From assembly GCA_902712845.1 (NCBI GenBank), contig LR743504.1, positions 1,214,001 to 1,278,000 on the forward strand: a stretch of DNA of 64,000 nt. The letters are read 5' to 3'. This DNA is from Methylobacterium bullatum (GTDB taxonomy: Bacteria > Pseudomonadota > Alphaproteobacteria > Rhizobiales > Beijerinckiaceae). Shown here one piece after another: positions 8,430-15,855 of the stretch. A model generated the notes under the pieces. The model was not told where the DNA came from and searched no databases. It saw nothing but the letters and a program-made list of their open reading frames with translations. Numbering within the stretch: position 1 is the stretch's first letter; each line of letters starts with the position of its first letter. The translations under genes were made by a program, and so were the position numbers.

Positions 8430-9461
8430 ATGAATGGTGGGATACCGAGAAGCCTCTCGTATGACGTTCCAAGCCAGATCAAGCATTTTGGCAAGGTCGG
8501 TCATTGGCACTGGGATTTCGTCGCCAACACTCATTTCTGGTCGCCTGGACTCTATCCGATCATAGGGCTTCCCGATGGCCTCGTCAGGCCCGATTACACG
8601 CTTCTGTGCCGGCTCATTCATCCGGACGATTGCCCGCGGACCATGGAACCCGACTTCGTCAGGCAATCGGACACGGTACCGCCCTCGATCTTCCGCATCG
8701 TCCGGCCGGATTCCGGAATCTGTACCGTCATGAGTCGCGTGGAGGTAACGACCACGCCCGATGGCCGCCCCTTGAGCGCGCATGGCATCCTCGCCGACAT
8801 CAGCGATCCTGCCATGCTGGCCCGCGCCGAGGCAGCGCAGCGGCAGCGAGATCAGGCGATCTTCGATTCCGTCCGGGCCTTCACCTCGACCGCGTACACG
8901 TTTCCTTTCATAAAGTTCTCGGAGAATTGGCTCGACCTCGTCGGCCTTCCCGAGTGTGAGCTCCTTCAGGATCCCACGCGGCCGTTCGTAAAGGGCGAGG
9001 GCGTGCCGTGGTCGGCGCGTATCGGGGGGATGTACGCGTCCAATCACGCCTCATACCTGCTGCCGGACCTCAGGCTGGCGAACGGCGACACCGTGAGATA
9101 CCGCCTGTTGGTGGCTCCCGTGCTGAACGATGCGGGGCATATCGAAAGCTGGACCCACTTCATCGGTCCGATCCAATTGCAGATCAGGCCCACCGGCCGC
9201 CTTCTGCTCGGCCTCGAACAGAGCCTCGAAGCCGGGCACATCCGCGCGGCGCGCGCACTGCTCGACTGGTCGATGGCGGATCTGAGCGGAGCCTCGGGGG
9301 TGTCGCTCTCGACGATTCGGCGGCTCGAGGGCTGCATCGCCTCCGTGTCGGTCGCCAACCGCAATCAGGTGATCGGCGCCCTGCGCAGCGCAGGTATCGT
9401 GTTCTCGCTCATGGAGGGGGCGACGATCGCAGTCAGCAAGGGGAGGCAGATCGCCGGATGA
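8430..9461 (+). CDS. PAS-domain protein with C-terminal helix-turn-helix
   Basis: 343-aa putative sensory regulator. Residues about 18-130 form a PAS fold of the PAS_3 type (GHWHWDFVANTHFWSPGLYP, then RLIHPDD and FRIVRPDSG). A second PAS-like segment follows at about 150-250 (FPFIKFSENWLDLVGLPE). The C-terminus (about 275-343) resembles a Cro/XRE helix-turn-helix: RALLDWSMADLSGASGVSLS followed by TIRRLEG, as in one-domain HTH proteins of Rhizobiales. A joined PAS sensor and XRE-type DNA-binding domain is uncommon. It ends 29 bp from xerD (convergent) and sits next to an AT-rich gap, consistent with acquisition. Ligand and targets are unknown. Confidence 0.72.
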   Translation: MNGGIPRSLSYDVPSQIKHFGKVGHWHWDFVANTHFWSPGLYPIIGLPDGLVRPDYTLLCRLIHPDDCPRTMEPDFVRQSDTVPPSIFRIVRPDSGICTVMSRVEVTTTPDGRPLSAHGILADISDPAMLARAEAAQRQRDQAIFDSVRAFTSTAYTFPFIKFSENWLDLVGLPECELLQDPTRPFVKGEGVPWSARIGGMYASNHASYLLPDLRLANGDTVRYRLLVAPVLNDAGHIESWTHFIGPIQLQIRPTGRLLLGLEQSLEAGHIRAARALLDWSMADLSGASGVSLSTIRRLEGCIASVSVANRNQVIGALRSAGIVFSLMEGATIAVSKGRQIAG

Positions 9462-9490
9462 CACACGGCCGGAACGGCGCGGCGGCCCGT

Positions 9491-10486
9491 TCAGACGGGG
9501 GCGGTACCGGATTCGTCCGGGTCGTCCATGAGGGGGTGGAGATCGCGGACCATGCTCTTCAGGCGCTCGTCGAGGACATGCGTGTAGATCTGGGTCGTCG
9601 AGATGTCGGCATGGCCCAGAAGCTCCTGCACGATCCTGAGATCGGCCCCGTTCTGCAGGAGATGGCTGGCGAAGGCGTGGCGCAACACGTGCGGGCTCAC
9701 GCGGTCCTCACGGATCCCGGCCGCCGCCGCCGCACTCTTGAGGTCGCGGGCGAAAGCCTGCCGGGTCAGGTGTCCGCTCTCGCTGTCGGAGGGGAACAGG
9801 AAGGGACCGTCGCCGGTGAGATGGGTCAGGTGCTCGCGCATGGCGGCGCGCGCGAGATCGGTGAGCGGCACCAGCCGCTCGCGCCCGCCCTTGCCCTTCA
9901 CCACGAGGTAGCGCTGCTTCGTGGTAGCGGCCGAGCGCGGCAGAGCGACGAGTTCCGAGACGCGCAGGCCGGTGGCGTAGAGGGTTTCCAGCAGGCACAG
10001 CATCCGGACCGCGCGCCGCCGCTCGCCCGGCGTCTCCTCGGCCGGCGTCGCAACGGCCCGCTCGCGGGCGGTGCGCAAAAGGTCGTCGACCTCGGCCACC
10101 GACAGCACCTTGGGCAGGGTGCGCCCCCTGCGCGGGCCGCCCACCGGCGCACTCGGATCGGTCTCGGCGAGGCCTTCGGCGTACAGGAACTTGTGGAAGC
10201 CGCGAATGCAGGACAGCCGGCGCGCGGCGGAGGAGGCCTTCAGCCCCTGGGTCTCGAGATCCGCCAGATAAGCGCGGACCTCGCCCGCATCGGTATCGAG
10301 CGGATCGCGTCCCGAGGCGGACAGGGCCGCAAGGTAATGGTCGAGGTCGCGGCGATAGGCGGCGAGCGTGTTGGCGGCGGCGCCACGCTCGGCCGAGAGC
10401 ATTTCGAGATAGGCGGCGATGAAATCCGGACCTTCGGCGCCCGCCACGTCACCGGTCACGTCGTCAGCCTTCTCCGACCCCGTCAC
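9491..10486 (-). CDS. xerD: Site-specific tyrosine recombinase XerD
   Basis: 331-aa recombinase that, with XerC, resolves chromosome dimers at dif near the terminus. The N-terminal SAM-like core-binding domain is at about 20-110 and the catalytic domain at about 125-320. The catalytic set is visible: Arg175 (ATGLRVSEL), Lys198 (VVKGKGGRER), His266 and Arg269 (SPHVLRHAFASHLL), His292 (LLGHADISTTQIYTHV) and nucleophile Tyr301. It starts at GTG 10486, overlapping the TGA of the upstream small gene as GTGA, so the two are translationally coupled. The setting beside aroK-aroB is typical of Rhizobiales. Confidence 0.92.
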   Translation of the reverse strand: MTGSEKADDVTGDVAGAEGPDFIAAYLEMLSAERGAAANTLAAYRRDLDHYLAALSASGRDPLDTDAGEVRAYLADLETQGLKASSAARRLSCIRGFHKFLYAEGLAETDPSAPVGGPRRGRTLPKVLSVAEVDDLLRTARERAVATPAEETPGERRRAVRMLCLLETLYATGLRVSELVALPRSAATTKQRYLVVKGKGGRERLVPLTDLARAAMREHLTHLTGDGPFLFPSDSESGHLTRQAFARDLKSAAAAAGIREDRVSPHVLRHAFASHLLQNGADLRIVQELLGHADISTTQIYTHVLDERLKSMVRDLHPLMDDPDESGTAPV

Positions 10487-10635
10487 CGGCCGGGCGGCTG
10501 CAGCTTCGCAGAGGGAATGCTGACGCTCATTTCCCGGGGCGTGGGCTGAACGAAGGTGGCGAGCGCGAACATGCCCGCGAAGACCAGTCCACCGAGGATG
10601 GCGAGCGTGGCGAGGAAACGAAACAGGGTCGGCAC
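10483..10635 (-). CDS. Small membrane protein, conserved upstream of xerD
   Basis: 50-aa protein with one transmembrane helix (FLATLAILGGLVFAGMFALA, residues 6-25) and a short periplasmic-type tail with PTPREMSV. I set the start at GTG 10635 (VPTLFRF), with GAGG nine bases upstream; a longer frame continues upstream but is arginine-rich and out of character. Its TGA overlaps the GTG of xerD by four bases. Similar small proteins are, to my recollection, found at this place in other Rhizobiales; no function is known. Confidence 0.7.
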   Translation of the reverse strand: MPTLFRFLATLAILGGLVFAGMFALATFVQPTPREMSVSIPSAKLQPPGR

Positions 10636-10958
10636 TCGGACGAACCTCGGTCGGAGGGAACTCTGCGGAAATGAACGGCGTCGATCGGCCAGCAGATCAT
10701 TGAACAGCCAAGCCAAGGGTTTGCACCATGCCGGGCGCGCGATGGCAAGGACTTCGGAGCCACAGGGTGCGCCGCAAGAGGTTCGGGGGCGCCGAGCGGC
10801 GATCGGCCTCACCGGGTCCGGTAGCCTTCACGGGCCGGGGAAACCTGCCCGAAAGAAACGCGTCCTGGGAAGAATCGCGTCGCGCCTTACGGCCTCGCTT
10901 CGCCCGGCGGATGAAACGCGCTAGGATCGCGTGAAGACGTGTATCAAGACTTTTAACA
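10636..10958. other. Divergent intergenic region, small gene/xerD and aroK
   Basis: 323 bp between oppositely transcribed genes. It must hold both promoters; I did not recognise a strong RNA structure, operator or small gene. No clear Shine-Dalgarno precedes the aroK ATG (GACTTTTAACAATG). Confidence 0.4.
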
Positions 10959-11582
10959 ATGACCGAGACCGAGACCGAGCCATCGGGAGGCGACATCGCC
11001 GCCGATCCCATCGAAGTCAGGCTCCGCCGTGCCCTCGGCGCGCGCTCGATCGTGCTCGTCGGTCTCATGGGCGCCGGCAAGAGCACGGTGGGGCGGCGCC
11101 TGGCGACGCGCCTCGGGCTGATGTTCAAGGATGCGGACAACGAGATCGAAGCGGCGGCCCATCTCACGATCCCGGACATCTTCGCCATCTACGGCGAGCC
11201 GAGCTTTCGCGAAGGAGAGGAGCGCGTCATCGCTCGGCTCATCCGCGAAGGGCCGCTGGTGCTGGCCACCGGCGGAGGCGCCTTCATGCGCGAGGCGACG
11301 CGGGCGCGGATCGCGCAAGGCGGCGTCTCGGTCTGGCTGAAGGCGGAACTCGACGTGCTGATGCGCCGCGTGCGCAAGCGTGGCAATCGCCCCCTGCTCC
11401 AGACCGACGACCCGGAGGAGACGATGCGGCAGTTGATGGAGATCCGGCATCCTGTCTATGGCAGTGCCGACGTGATGATCCCCTCGCGCGACGTATCGCA
11501 CGACCGCGTGGTGGAGGACGTGATGGAGGCCCTCGATGCCTATCTCAACGGCCCCTCGAACCAAGGTGTCGCCGCGCAGTGA
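10959..11582 (+). CDS. aroK: Shikimate kinase
   Basis: 207-aa P-loop kinase that phosphorylates shikimate at the 3-hydroxyl, step five of the chorismate pathway. The Walker A motif GLMGAGKST is at residues 35-43. The shikimate-binding DADNEIE (about 58-64) and the GGGAF loop (about 105) are present, as is the lid RPLLQTDDP (about 143). A 25-residue acidic N-terminal extension precedes the fold, which is usual in Rhizobiales. Its TGA overlaps the GTG start of aroB by four bases, so kinase and dehydroquinate synthase are made from one message. Confidence 0.93.
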   Translation: MTETETEPSGGDIAADPIEVRLRRALGARSIVLVGLMGAGKSTVGRRLATRLGLMFKDADNEIEAAAHLTIPDIFAIYGEPSFREGEERVIARLIREGPLVLATGGGAFMREATRARIAQGGVSVWLKAELDVLMRRVRKRGNRPLLQTDDPEETMRQLMEIRHPVYGSADVMIPSRDVSHDRVVEDVMEALDAYLNGPSNQGVAAQ

Positions 11583-12697
11583 GTGACGGACAGACGGTCC
11601 ACGTCCCCCTCGACCAGGGTCGGGACTACGACATCCATATCGGCCGGGGTCTCCTCGCCGAGGCCGGCGCCCGCGTGGCCGCCCTCGGTGCCAAAGCCGC
11701 CGCCATCGTCGCCGACGAGACGGTGTCGGCGCTCTATGGCGAACGCCTGCGCGAGAGCCTGGAGGCGGCGGGCCTGCGCTCTGGCCTCGTCACCGTCGCG
11801 CCGGGCGAGGCCTCGAAGAGCTACGCGGTCTATGCTCAGGTCTGCGACGGGCTCCTCGCCCACCGGATCGAGCGCAACGACCTCGTGGTGGCCCTCGGCG
11901 GCGGCGTGGTCGGCGATCTCGCGGGCTTCGCGGCGGCGACGCTGCGGCGCGGCGTCCGCTTCGTCCAGGCGCCGACGACCCTTCTTTCCCAGGTCGATTC
12001 GTCGGTGGGCGGCAAGACCGGCATCAACTCAGCCCTCGGCAAGAACCTGATCGGCGCCTTCCATCAGCCGCGCCTGGTCCTGGCCGACACCGCCACCCTC
12101 GACACCCTGTCCGAGCGCGAGATGCGCGCCGGCTACGCCGAGGTGGCGAAATACGGCCTCATCGCCGATTCCGGCTTCTTCGACTGGTGCGAGGCCAACT
12201 GGGCCGGCATCTTCTCCGGTGGTCCGGAGCGTGACGAGGCCGTGGCGATCTGCTGCCGGGCGAAGGCCGGCGTCGTGGTGCGCGACGAGCGCGAGGACGG
12301 CGAACGCGCCCTGCTCAACCTAGGCCACACCTTCGGCCATGCCCTGGAGCGTCTCACCGGCTACGAATCCGCCCGCCTCGTCCATGGCGAGGGCGTCGCC
12401 ATCGGCTTGGCGCTGGCCTTCCGCTTCTCGGCCCGCCTCGGCCTTTGCCCCGGCCAGGATGCCGGCCGCGTGGCCAACCATCTGGCCCTGGCCGGCCTGC
12501 CCACCCGGCTCCAGGCGGTGCCGGGCGGATGCGGCGGCGCGGACGCCATTCTCGAGGCCATGGCCCAGGACAAGAAGGTCCGCGACGGGGCGCTGACTTT
12601 CATCCTCGCCCGCGGGATCGGCCAGAGCTTCATCGCACCGGGCATCGACCGCGCCGAGGTGAAGGCTTTTCTCCAGGACGAGTTGCACGGGGCGTGA
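11579..12697 (+). CDS. aroB: 3-Dehydroquinate synthase
   Basis: 372-aa NAD- and metal-dependent enzyme converting DAHP to 3-dehydroquinate, step two of the shikimate pathway. The nucleotide-binding GGGVVGDLAGFAAATLRRG, SSVGGKTGIN, the substrate segment AEVAKYG, and the metal motif LNLGHTFGHALE are all present in family order. It starts at GTG 11579, giving VSDGQTV; the GTGA overlap with aroK decides this start, since no other in-frame start is as well placed. Length is normal for the family. Confidence 0.94.
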   Translation: MSDGQTVHVPLDQGRDYDIHIGRGLLAEAGARVAALGAKAAAIVADETVSALYGERLRESLEAAGLRSGLVTVAPGEASKSYAVYAQVCDGLLAHRIERNDLVVALGGGVVGDLAGFAAATLRRGVRFVQAPTTLLSQVDSSVGGKTGINSALGKNLIGAFHQPRLVLADTATLDTLSEREMRAGYAEVAKYGLIADSGFFDWCEANWAGIFSGGPERDEAVAICCRAKAGVVVRDEREDGERALLNLGHTFGHALERLTGYESARLVHGEGVAIGLALAFRFSARLGLCPGQDAGRVANHLALAGLPTRLQAVPGGCGGADAILEAMAQDKKVRDGALTFILARGIGQSFIAPGIDRAEVKAFLQDELHGA

Positions 12698-12903
12698 CCG
12701 GATCGTTTCTACCTTCCCTGACGATCGGGGCTGTCGGCGGAGGGTGATCCCGGCTCCATGGCCACGTCGCGCGAGAGGCATGACGACCTGTCGGCTCAGA
12801 TCCGGTGCCACGGCCTCGTTTCGGTCGCGGGTTGGTATATGAGAGGGGCTTGCCAAGACCGGCACCGTGCCGGTGTGGCGCGGCTTGGTGCGACGACGGC
12901 CTG

Positions 12904-14208
12904 ATGGACACGCATACCGACCTCTGGCTCGCCGCGAGCATCGTGGTGATGTCGCTGCTGCTCTCGGCCTTCTTTGCGGGGGCCGAGACCGCCTTCACCG
13001 CCGCGTCGCGGGCGCGGATGCTCTCTCTGGAAGATAGCGGCGATCTGCGGGCACGCCTCGTCAACCGCATCCTCGCCTCGCGCGAGCGGTTCATCGGCGC
13101 CATGCTGATCGGCTACAACATCGTCGCCATCGGCGCCTCCGCTTTCACCACCAGTGTGCTGACCACGATCTTCGGCAAGAGCGGGGTGCTCTATGCCACC
13201 GGCGTGATGTCGGTCCTCGTCATCATCTTCGCCGAGGTGCTGCCGAAGACCCTCGCCATCAGCAAGCCGGACCAGGCCGCCCTGGTGATGGCGCGGCCCG
13301 TCGCCTTCGCGGTGGCGCTCCTCGGCCCGGCCGCGATCGCTATCGAGAAGGTCGTGCGGCTGATGCTGCGCCCCTTCGGCATCAGTATCGGACAGCACCA
13401 GTCGATCCTTTCGCCCACCGAGGAAATTCGCGGACAGGTCGCCCTGCTCCACCGCGAGGGCGGCGTCGCCAAGGCCGAGCGCGACATGCTCGGCGGCCTG
13501 CTCGACCTTCACGAGTTGTCCGTCTCCGAGGTCATGGTGCACCGCACAAAAATGCGCACCATCAATGCCGATCTCCCCTCGGAGGAGATCGTACGCGAGG
13601 TGCTGTCCTCGCCCTACACCCGCATGCCGCTCTGGCGCGGCACCTCCGAGAACATCATCGGCGTGCTCCACGCCAAGGACCTGCTGCGCGCGCTCGATGC
13701 CGCCGGAGGCGACGCCTCCGGTCTCAAGGTCGAGGCCCTGGCCCTCGAGACCTGGTTCGTGCCCGATACGACCAGCCTGCGCGACCAGCTCAAGGCCTTC
13801 CTCACCAAGAAGACCCATTTCGCCCTCGTCGTGGACGAGTACGGCGAGGTGATGGGGCTCGTGACCCTGGAGGACATCCTGGAGGAGATCGTCGGCGACA
13901 TCGCCGACGAGCACGACGTCGCGGTCTCCGGGGTGCGTCCCCAGGGGGACGGTTCGGTGAATGCCGACGGCTCCGTCGCCATCCGCGATCTCAACCGCGC
14001 CATGGACTGGAACCTGCCCGACGAGGAGGCGACGACCATCGCCGGCCTCGTCATCCACGAGGCGCGGGCGATCCCCGACACCGGCACCGCCTTCAACTTC
14101 CACGGTTTCCGGTTTCAGGTCCTGCGCAAGGCGAAGAACCGCATCACCGCCCTGCGGATCACCCCGCTCGCGCCGATGATCGAAAAGAAGGACGAGGTCG
14201 AGGGCTAG
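12904..14208 (+). CDS. CNNM/CorC family hemolysin-like membrane protein with CBS pair
   Basis: 434-aa inner-membrane protein. The DUF21/CNNM transmembrane domain covers about residues 1-195 (AASIVVMSLLLSAFFAGAET; VMSVLVIIFAEVLPKTLAI). Two CBS domains lie at about 210-340 (MVHRTKM ... YTRMPLW; FALVVDEYGEVMGLVTLEDI), and a CorC_HlyC domain ends the protein (ATTIAGLVIHEARAIP). The family is linked to Mg2+/Co2+ efflux, with CBS nucleotide sensing. Start ATG 12904 gives MDTHTDLWL. It follows aroB by 206 bp, an arrangement usual in Rhizobiales. Confidence 0.9.
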   Translation: MDTHTDLWLAASIVVMSLLLSAFFAGAETAFTAASRARMLSLEDSGDLRARLVNRILASRERFIGAMLIGYNIVAIGASAFTTSVLTTIFGKSGVLYATGVMSVLVIIFAEVLPKTLAISKPDQAALVMARPVAFAVALLGPAAIAIEKVVRLMLRPFGISIGQHQSILSPTEEIRGQVALLHREGGVAKAERDMLGGLLDLHELSVSEVMVHRTKMRTINADLPSEEIVREVLSSPYTRMPLWRGTSENIIGVLHAKDLLRALDAAGGDASGLKVEALALETWFVPDTTSLRDQLKAFLTKKTHFALVVDEYGEVMGLVTLEDILEEIVGDIADEHDVAVSGVRPQGDGSVNADGSVAIRDLNRAMDWNLPDEEATTIAGLVIHEARAIPDTGTAFNFHGFRFQVLRKAKNRITALRITPLAPMIEKKDEVEG

Positions 14209-14241
14209 GCCCCGGCAAGGCGAACGGACAACGCGCCTCCC

Positions 14242-14670
14242 TCAGCCGCGCGGCACCGGCCGCCAGCCCGGGGGCGCCATCTCGAACCCTTCGAACCGGA
14301 AGGCCGGGGAGACGGTGCAGCTCACCAATGTCCACGATCCGAGGCTCGTGGCGGTCTGCCAATGCCCCGCCGGCACCACGATCTGCGGCTGCTGGCCATG
14401 GGCGAGGTCGGGACCGAGATAGGTGGCAGCCGCATCGTGACCGTTCGGACTCGTGGTGATCACCATCGGTGCGCCGGCATGCCAGAACCAGATTTCGCTG
14501 GCATCGACCCGGTGCCATTCCGAGGTCTCGCCGAGATCGAGCAGGTAGTAGATCGCGCTGCCCACCGAACGGCCATCGACCTCCGTCGGATCGCGAAACG
14601 TTTCGCGATAATGGCCGCCCTCCGGGTGGGGTCGGAGCCCCAGCTTGGCGATCACCTCGGCGGCCTTCAT
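14242..14670 (-). CDS. Cupin (DUF985) family protein
   Basis: 142-aa single cupin barrel of the cupin_5/DUF985 type: LGLRPHPEGGHYRETFRDP near the start, IYYLLDLGETSEWHRVDASE (metal-side His) and EIWFWHAGAP, ending with a C-terminal strand SCTVSPAFRFEGFEM. Members are small sugar-epimerase-like proteins of unproved function. ATG 14670 has an excellent GAGGGAGGA upstream. It lies 25 bp after the KP-rich exported protein gene on the same strand, suggesting cotranscription. Confidence 0.87.
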   Translation of the reverse strand: MKAAEVIAKLGLRPHPEGGHYRETFRDPTEVDGRSVGSAIYYLLDLGETSEWHRVDASEIWFWHAGAPMVITTSPNGHDAAATYLGPDLAHGQQPQIVVPAGHWQTATSLGSWTLVSCTVSPAFRFEGFEMAPPGWRPVPRG

Positions 14671-14695
14671 GTCGTCCTCCCTCGTCCCGCGATCA

Positions 14696-15523
14696 TTATT
14701 GGCCGGCCGGAATGGCGCCCTGAGGCAATTGAAGGCCGCGAGGGGCCGTGCCCTCCCCCCGCCCCGCCCCATCGGCGGCGGAGGCCTTGGGCGGGCGCGG
14801 TGATTTGGCGACGGGTTTGGGCTTCGCCTTGGCGACGGGCGCCGCCTTCACCTCCGGGGCATCGCCGCAGCGGCGGTGATCGAGGCGCGCCAGGATTTCG
14901 CCCGCCTCCGAGACGATGTTGAGGAAATCCGGCAGCACCGTGAGCTGCTCGTCCCAGCGTACCGGTCCGCCTATCGTCGCTTCCAGGGCTGCGGGGCTGC
15001 CGCCCCGGCGCAGGGCCAGGAGGTCGGGGCCGAAGGCGGTGGCGGCCTTGTTGCCGATGACGACCTGCAGCACGCGGGTAGCCTCCGGCGTCAGGGGGCG
15101 AAGCGGGTTGTCGACGGTGATCGTGCCGCTCCGCGTCACCCAGAGCGAGACGGCGCCTTGGCCCTCGTAGAACGCACCCTGACCGTTGTCGCAGACCACG
15201 ATGAGCTCGGGCAGCTTCACGGGAGCGAGATTGGCCGCCGGCGTCGGCAGGGGCGCAGTTTGAGGAGCATCGGACGCTTCGGCTGGCTTGGCGACGGGTT
15301 TCGGTCTGGGCTTCGGTTTCGGCTTAGGCTTAGGCTTGGGGGCTGGAGCCTCGCCCAATGGCGCGGCGTCTTCTTGTGTGAAGCCGGGGGCGACTCCCAG
15401 CATCATGCATAAAACAGCAACGCAGGAGACCAGCGCCAGGCGGCTCCCGCTCCGTATCCTCCGAGCCCGAAACACGGAGTTGGGGTTGCCGGAAGAACAG
15501 GACGGGATCGACGAGATCTGCAT
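14696..15523 (-). CDS. Exported protein with lysine-proline repeats, unknown function
   Basis: 275-aa protein. A hydrophobic stretch at about residues 28-48 (LALVSCVAVLCMMLGVAPGF) is a signal peptide or anchor. It is followed by a KP-repeat linker (PKPKPKPKPKPRPKP, about 62-77), then a compact domain (about 100-220) with two cysteines (VVCDNGQGAFYEGQG and HRRCGDAPE) that might pair in the periplasm. It ends with a second basic, proline-rich tail. The linkers could span the periplasm or cell wall, as in TonB-like proteins, but no TonB C-terminal domain is visible. Not recognised otherwise. Confidence 0.6.
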   Translation of the reverse strand: MQISSIPSCSSGNPNSVFRARRIRSGSRLALVSCVAVLCMMLGVAPGFTQEDAAPLGEAPAPKPKPKPKPKPRPKPVAKPAEASDAPQTAPLPTPAANLAPVKLPELIVVCDNGQGAFYEGQGAVSLWVTRSGTITVDNPLRPLTPEATRVLQVVIGNKAATAFGPDLLALRRGGSPAALEATIGGPVRWDEQLTVLPDFLNIVSEAGEILARLDHRRCGDAPEVKAAPVAKAKPKPVAKSPRPPKASAADGAGRGEGTAPRGLQLPQGAIPAGQ

Positions 15524-15855
15524 GGCCTAGAGGGTTACCCCAGCGAGGGCCGGCTTGCATCCACTTGTGGCGCGCCACAGGAGTGCTTTCGCACAGAGGC
15601 AGGCATTGCCGCCCGGGTCGCCCTGGCCGGAACGGTCCTTGCGTCTCGTTTCGACCCCTTGCGCCGAGGGAACGCGGAGTCGAAACCATGCGGACGGATT
15701 GGCCTTGCACGGTGGTGGTGCCGGTTCGCAAAGCGATCCATCGGTGGATGACGGGTCGTCATGCACGCATTGTCGCCGGCGCGACGCCCAACCTGTTCTA
15801 AGGCGACTCGACTCCGGGACCGCCCTCCTCTCTTCCGCCCAGACAAGGTCGATCG
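15524..15855. other. Leader/promoter region of the PEPC-like gene with an inverted repeat
   Basis: 332 bp with no convincing gene. It contains an exact 8-bp inverted repeat, GTTTCGAC at 15648-15655 and GTCGAAAC at 15679-15686, with a second small complementarity (CCCT/AGGG) inside the 23-nt spacer. This may be an operator or a structured 5' leader of the downstream gene. Short open frames here look like chance frames. Confidence 0.4.
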
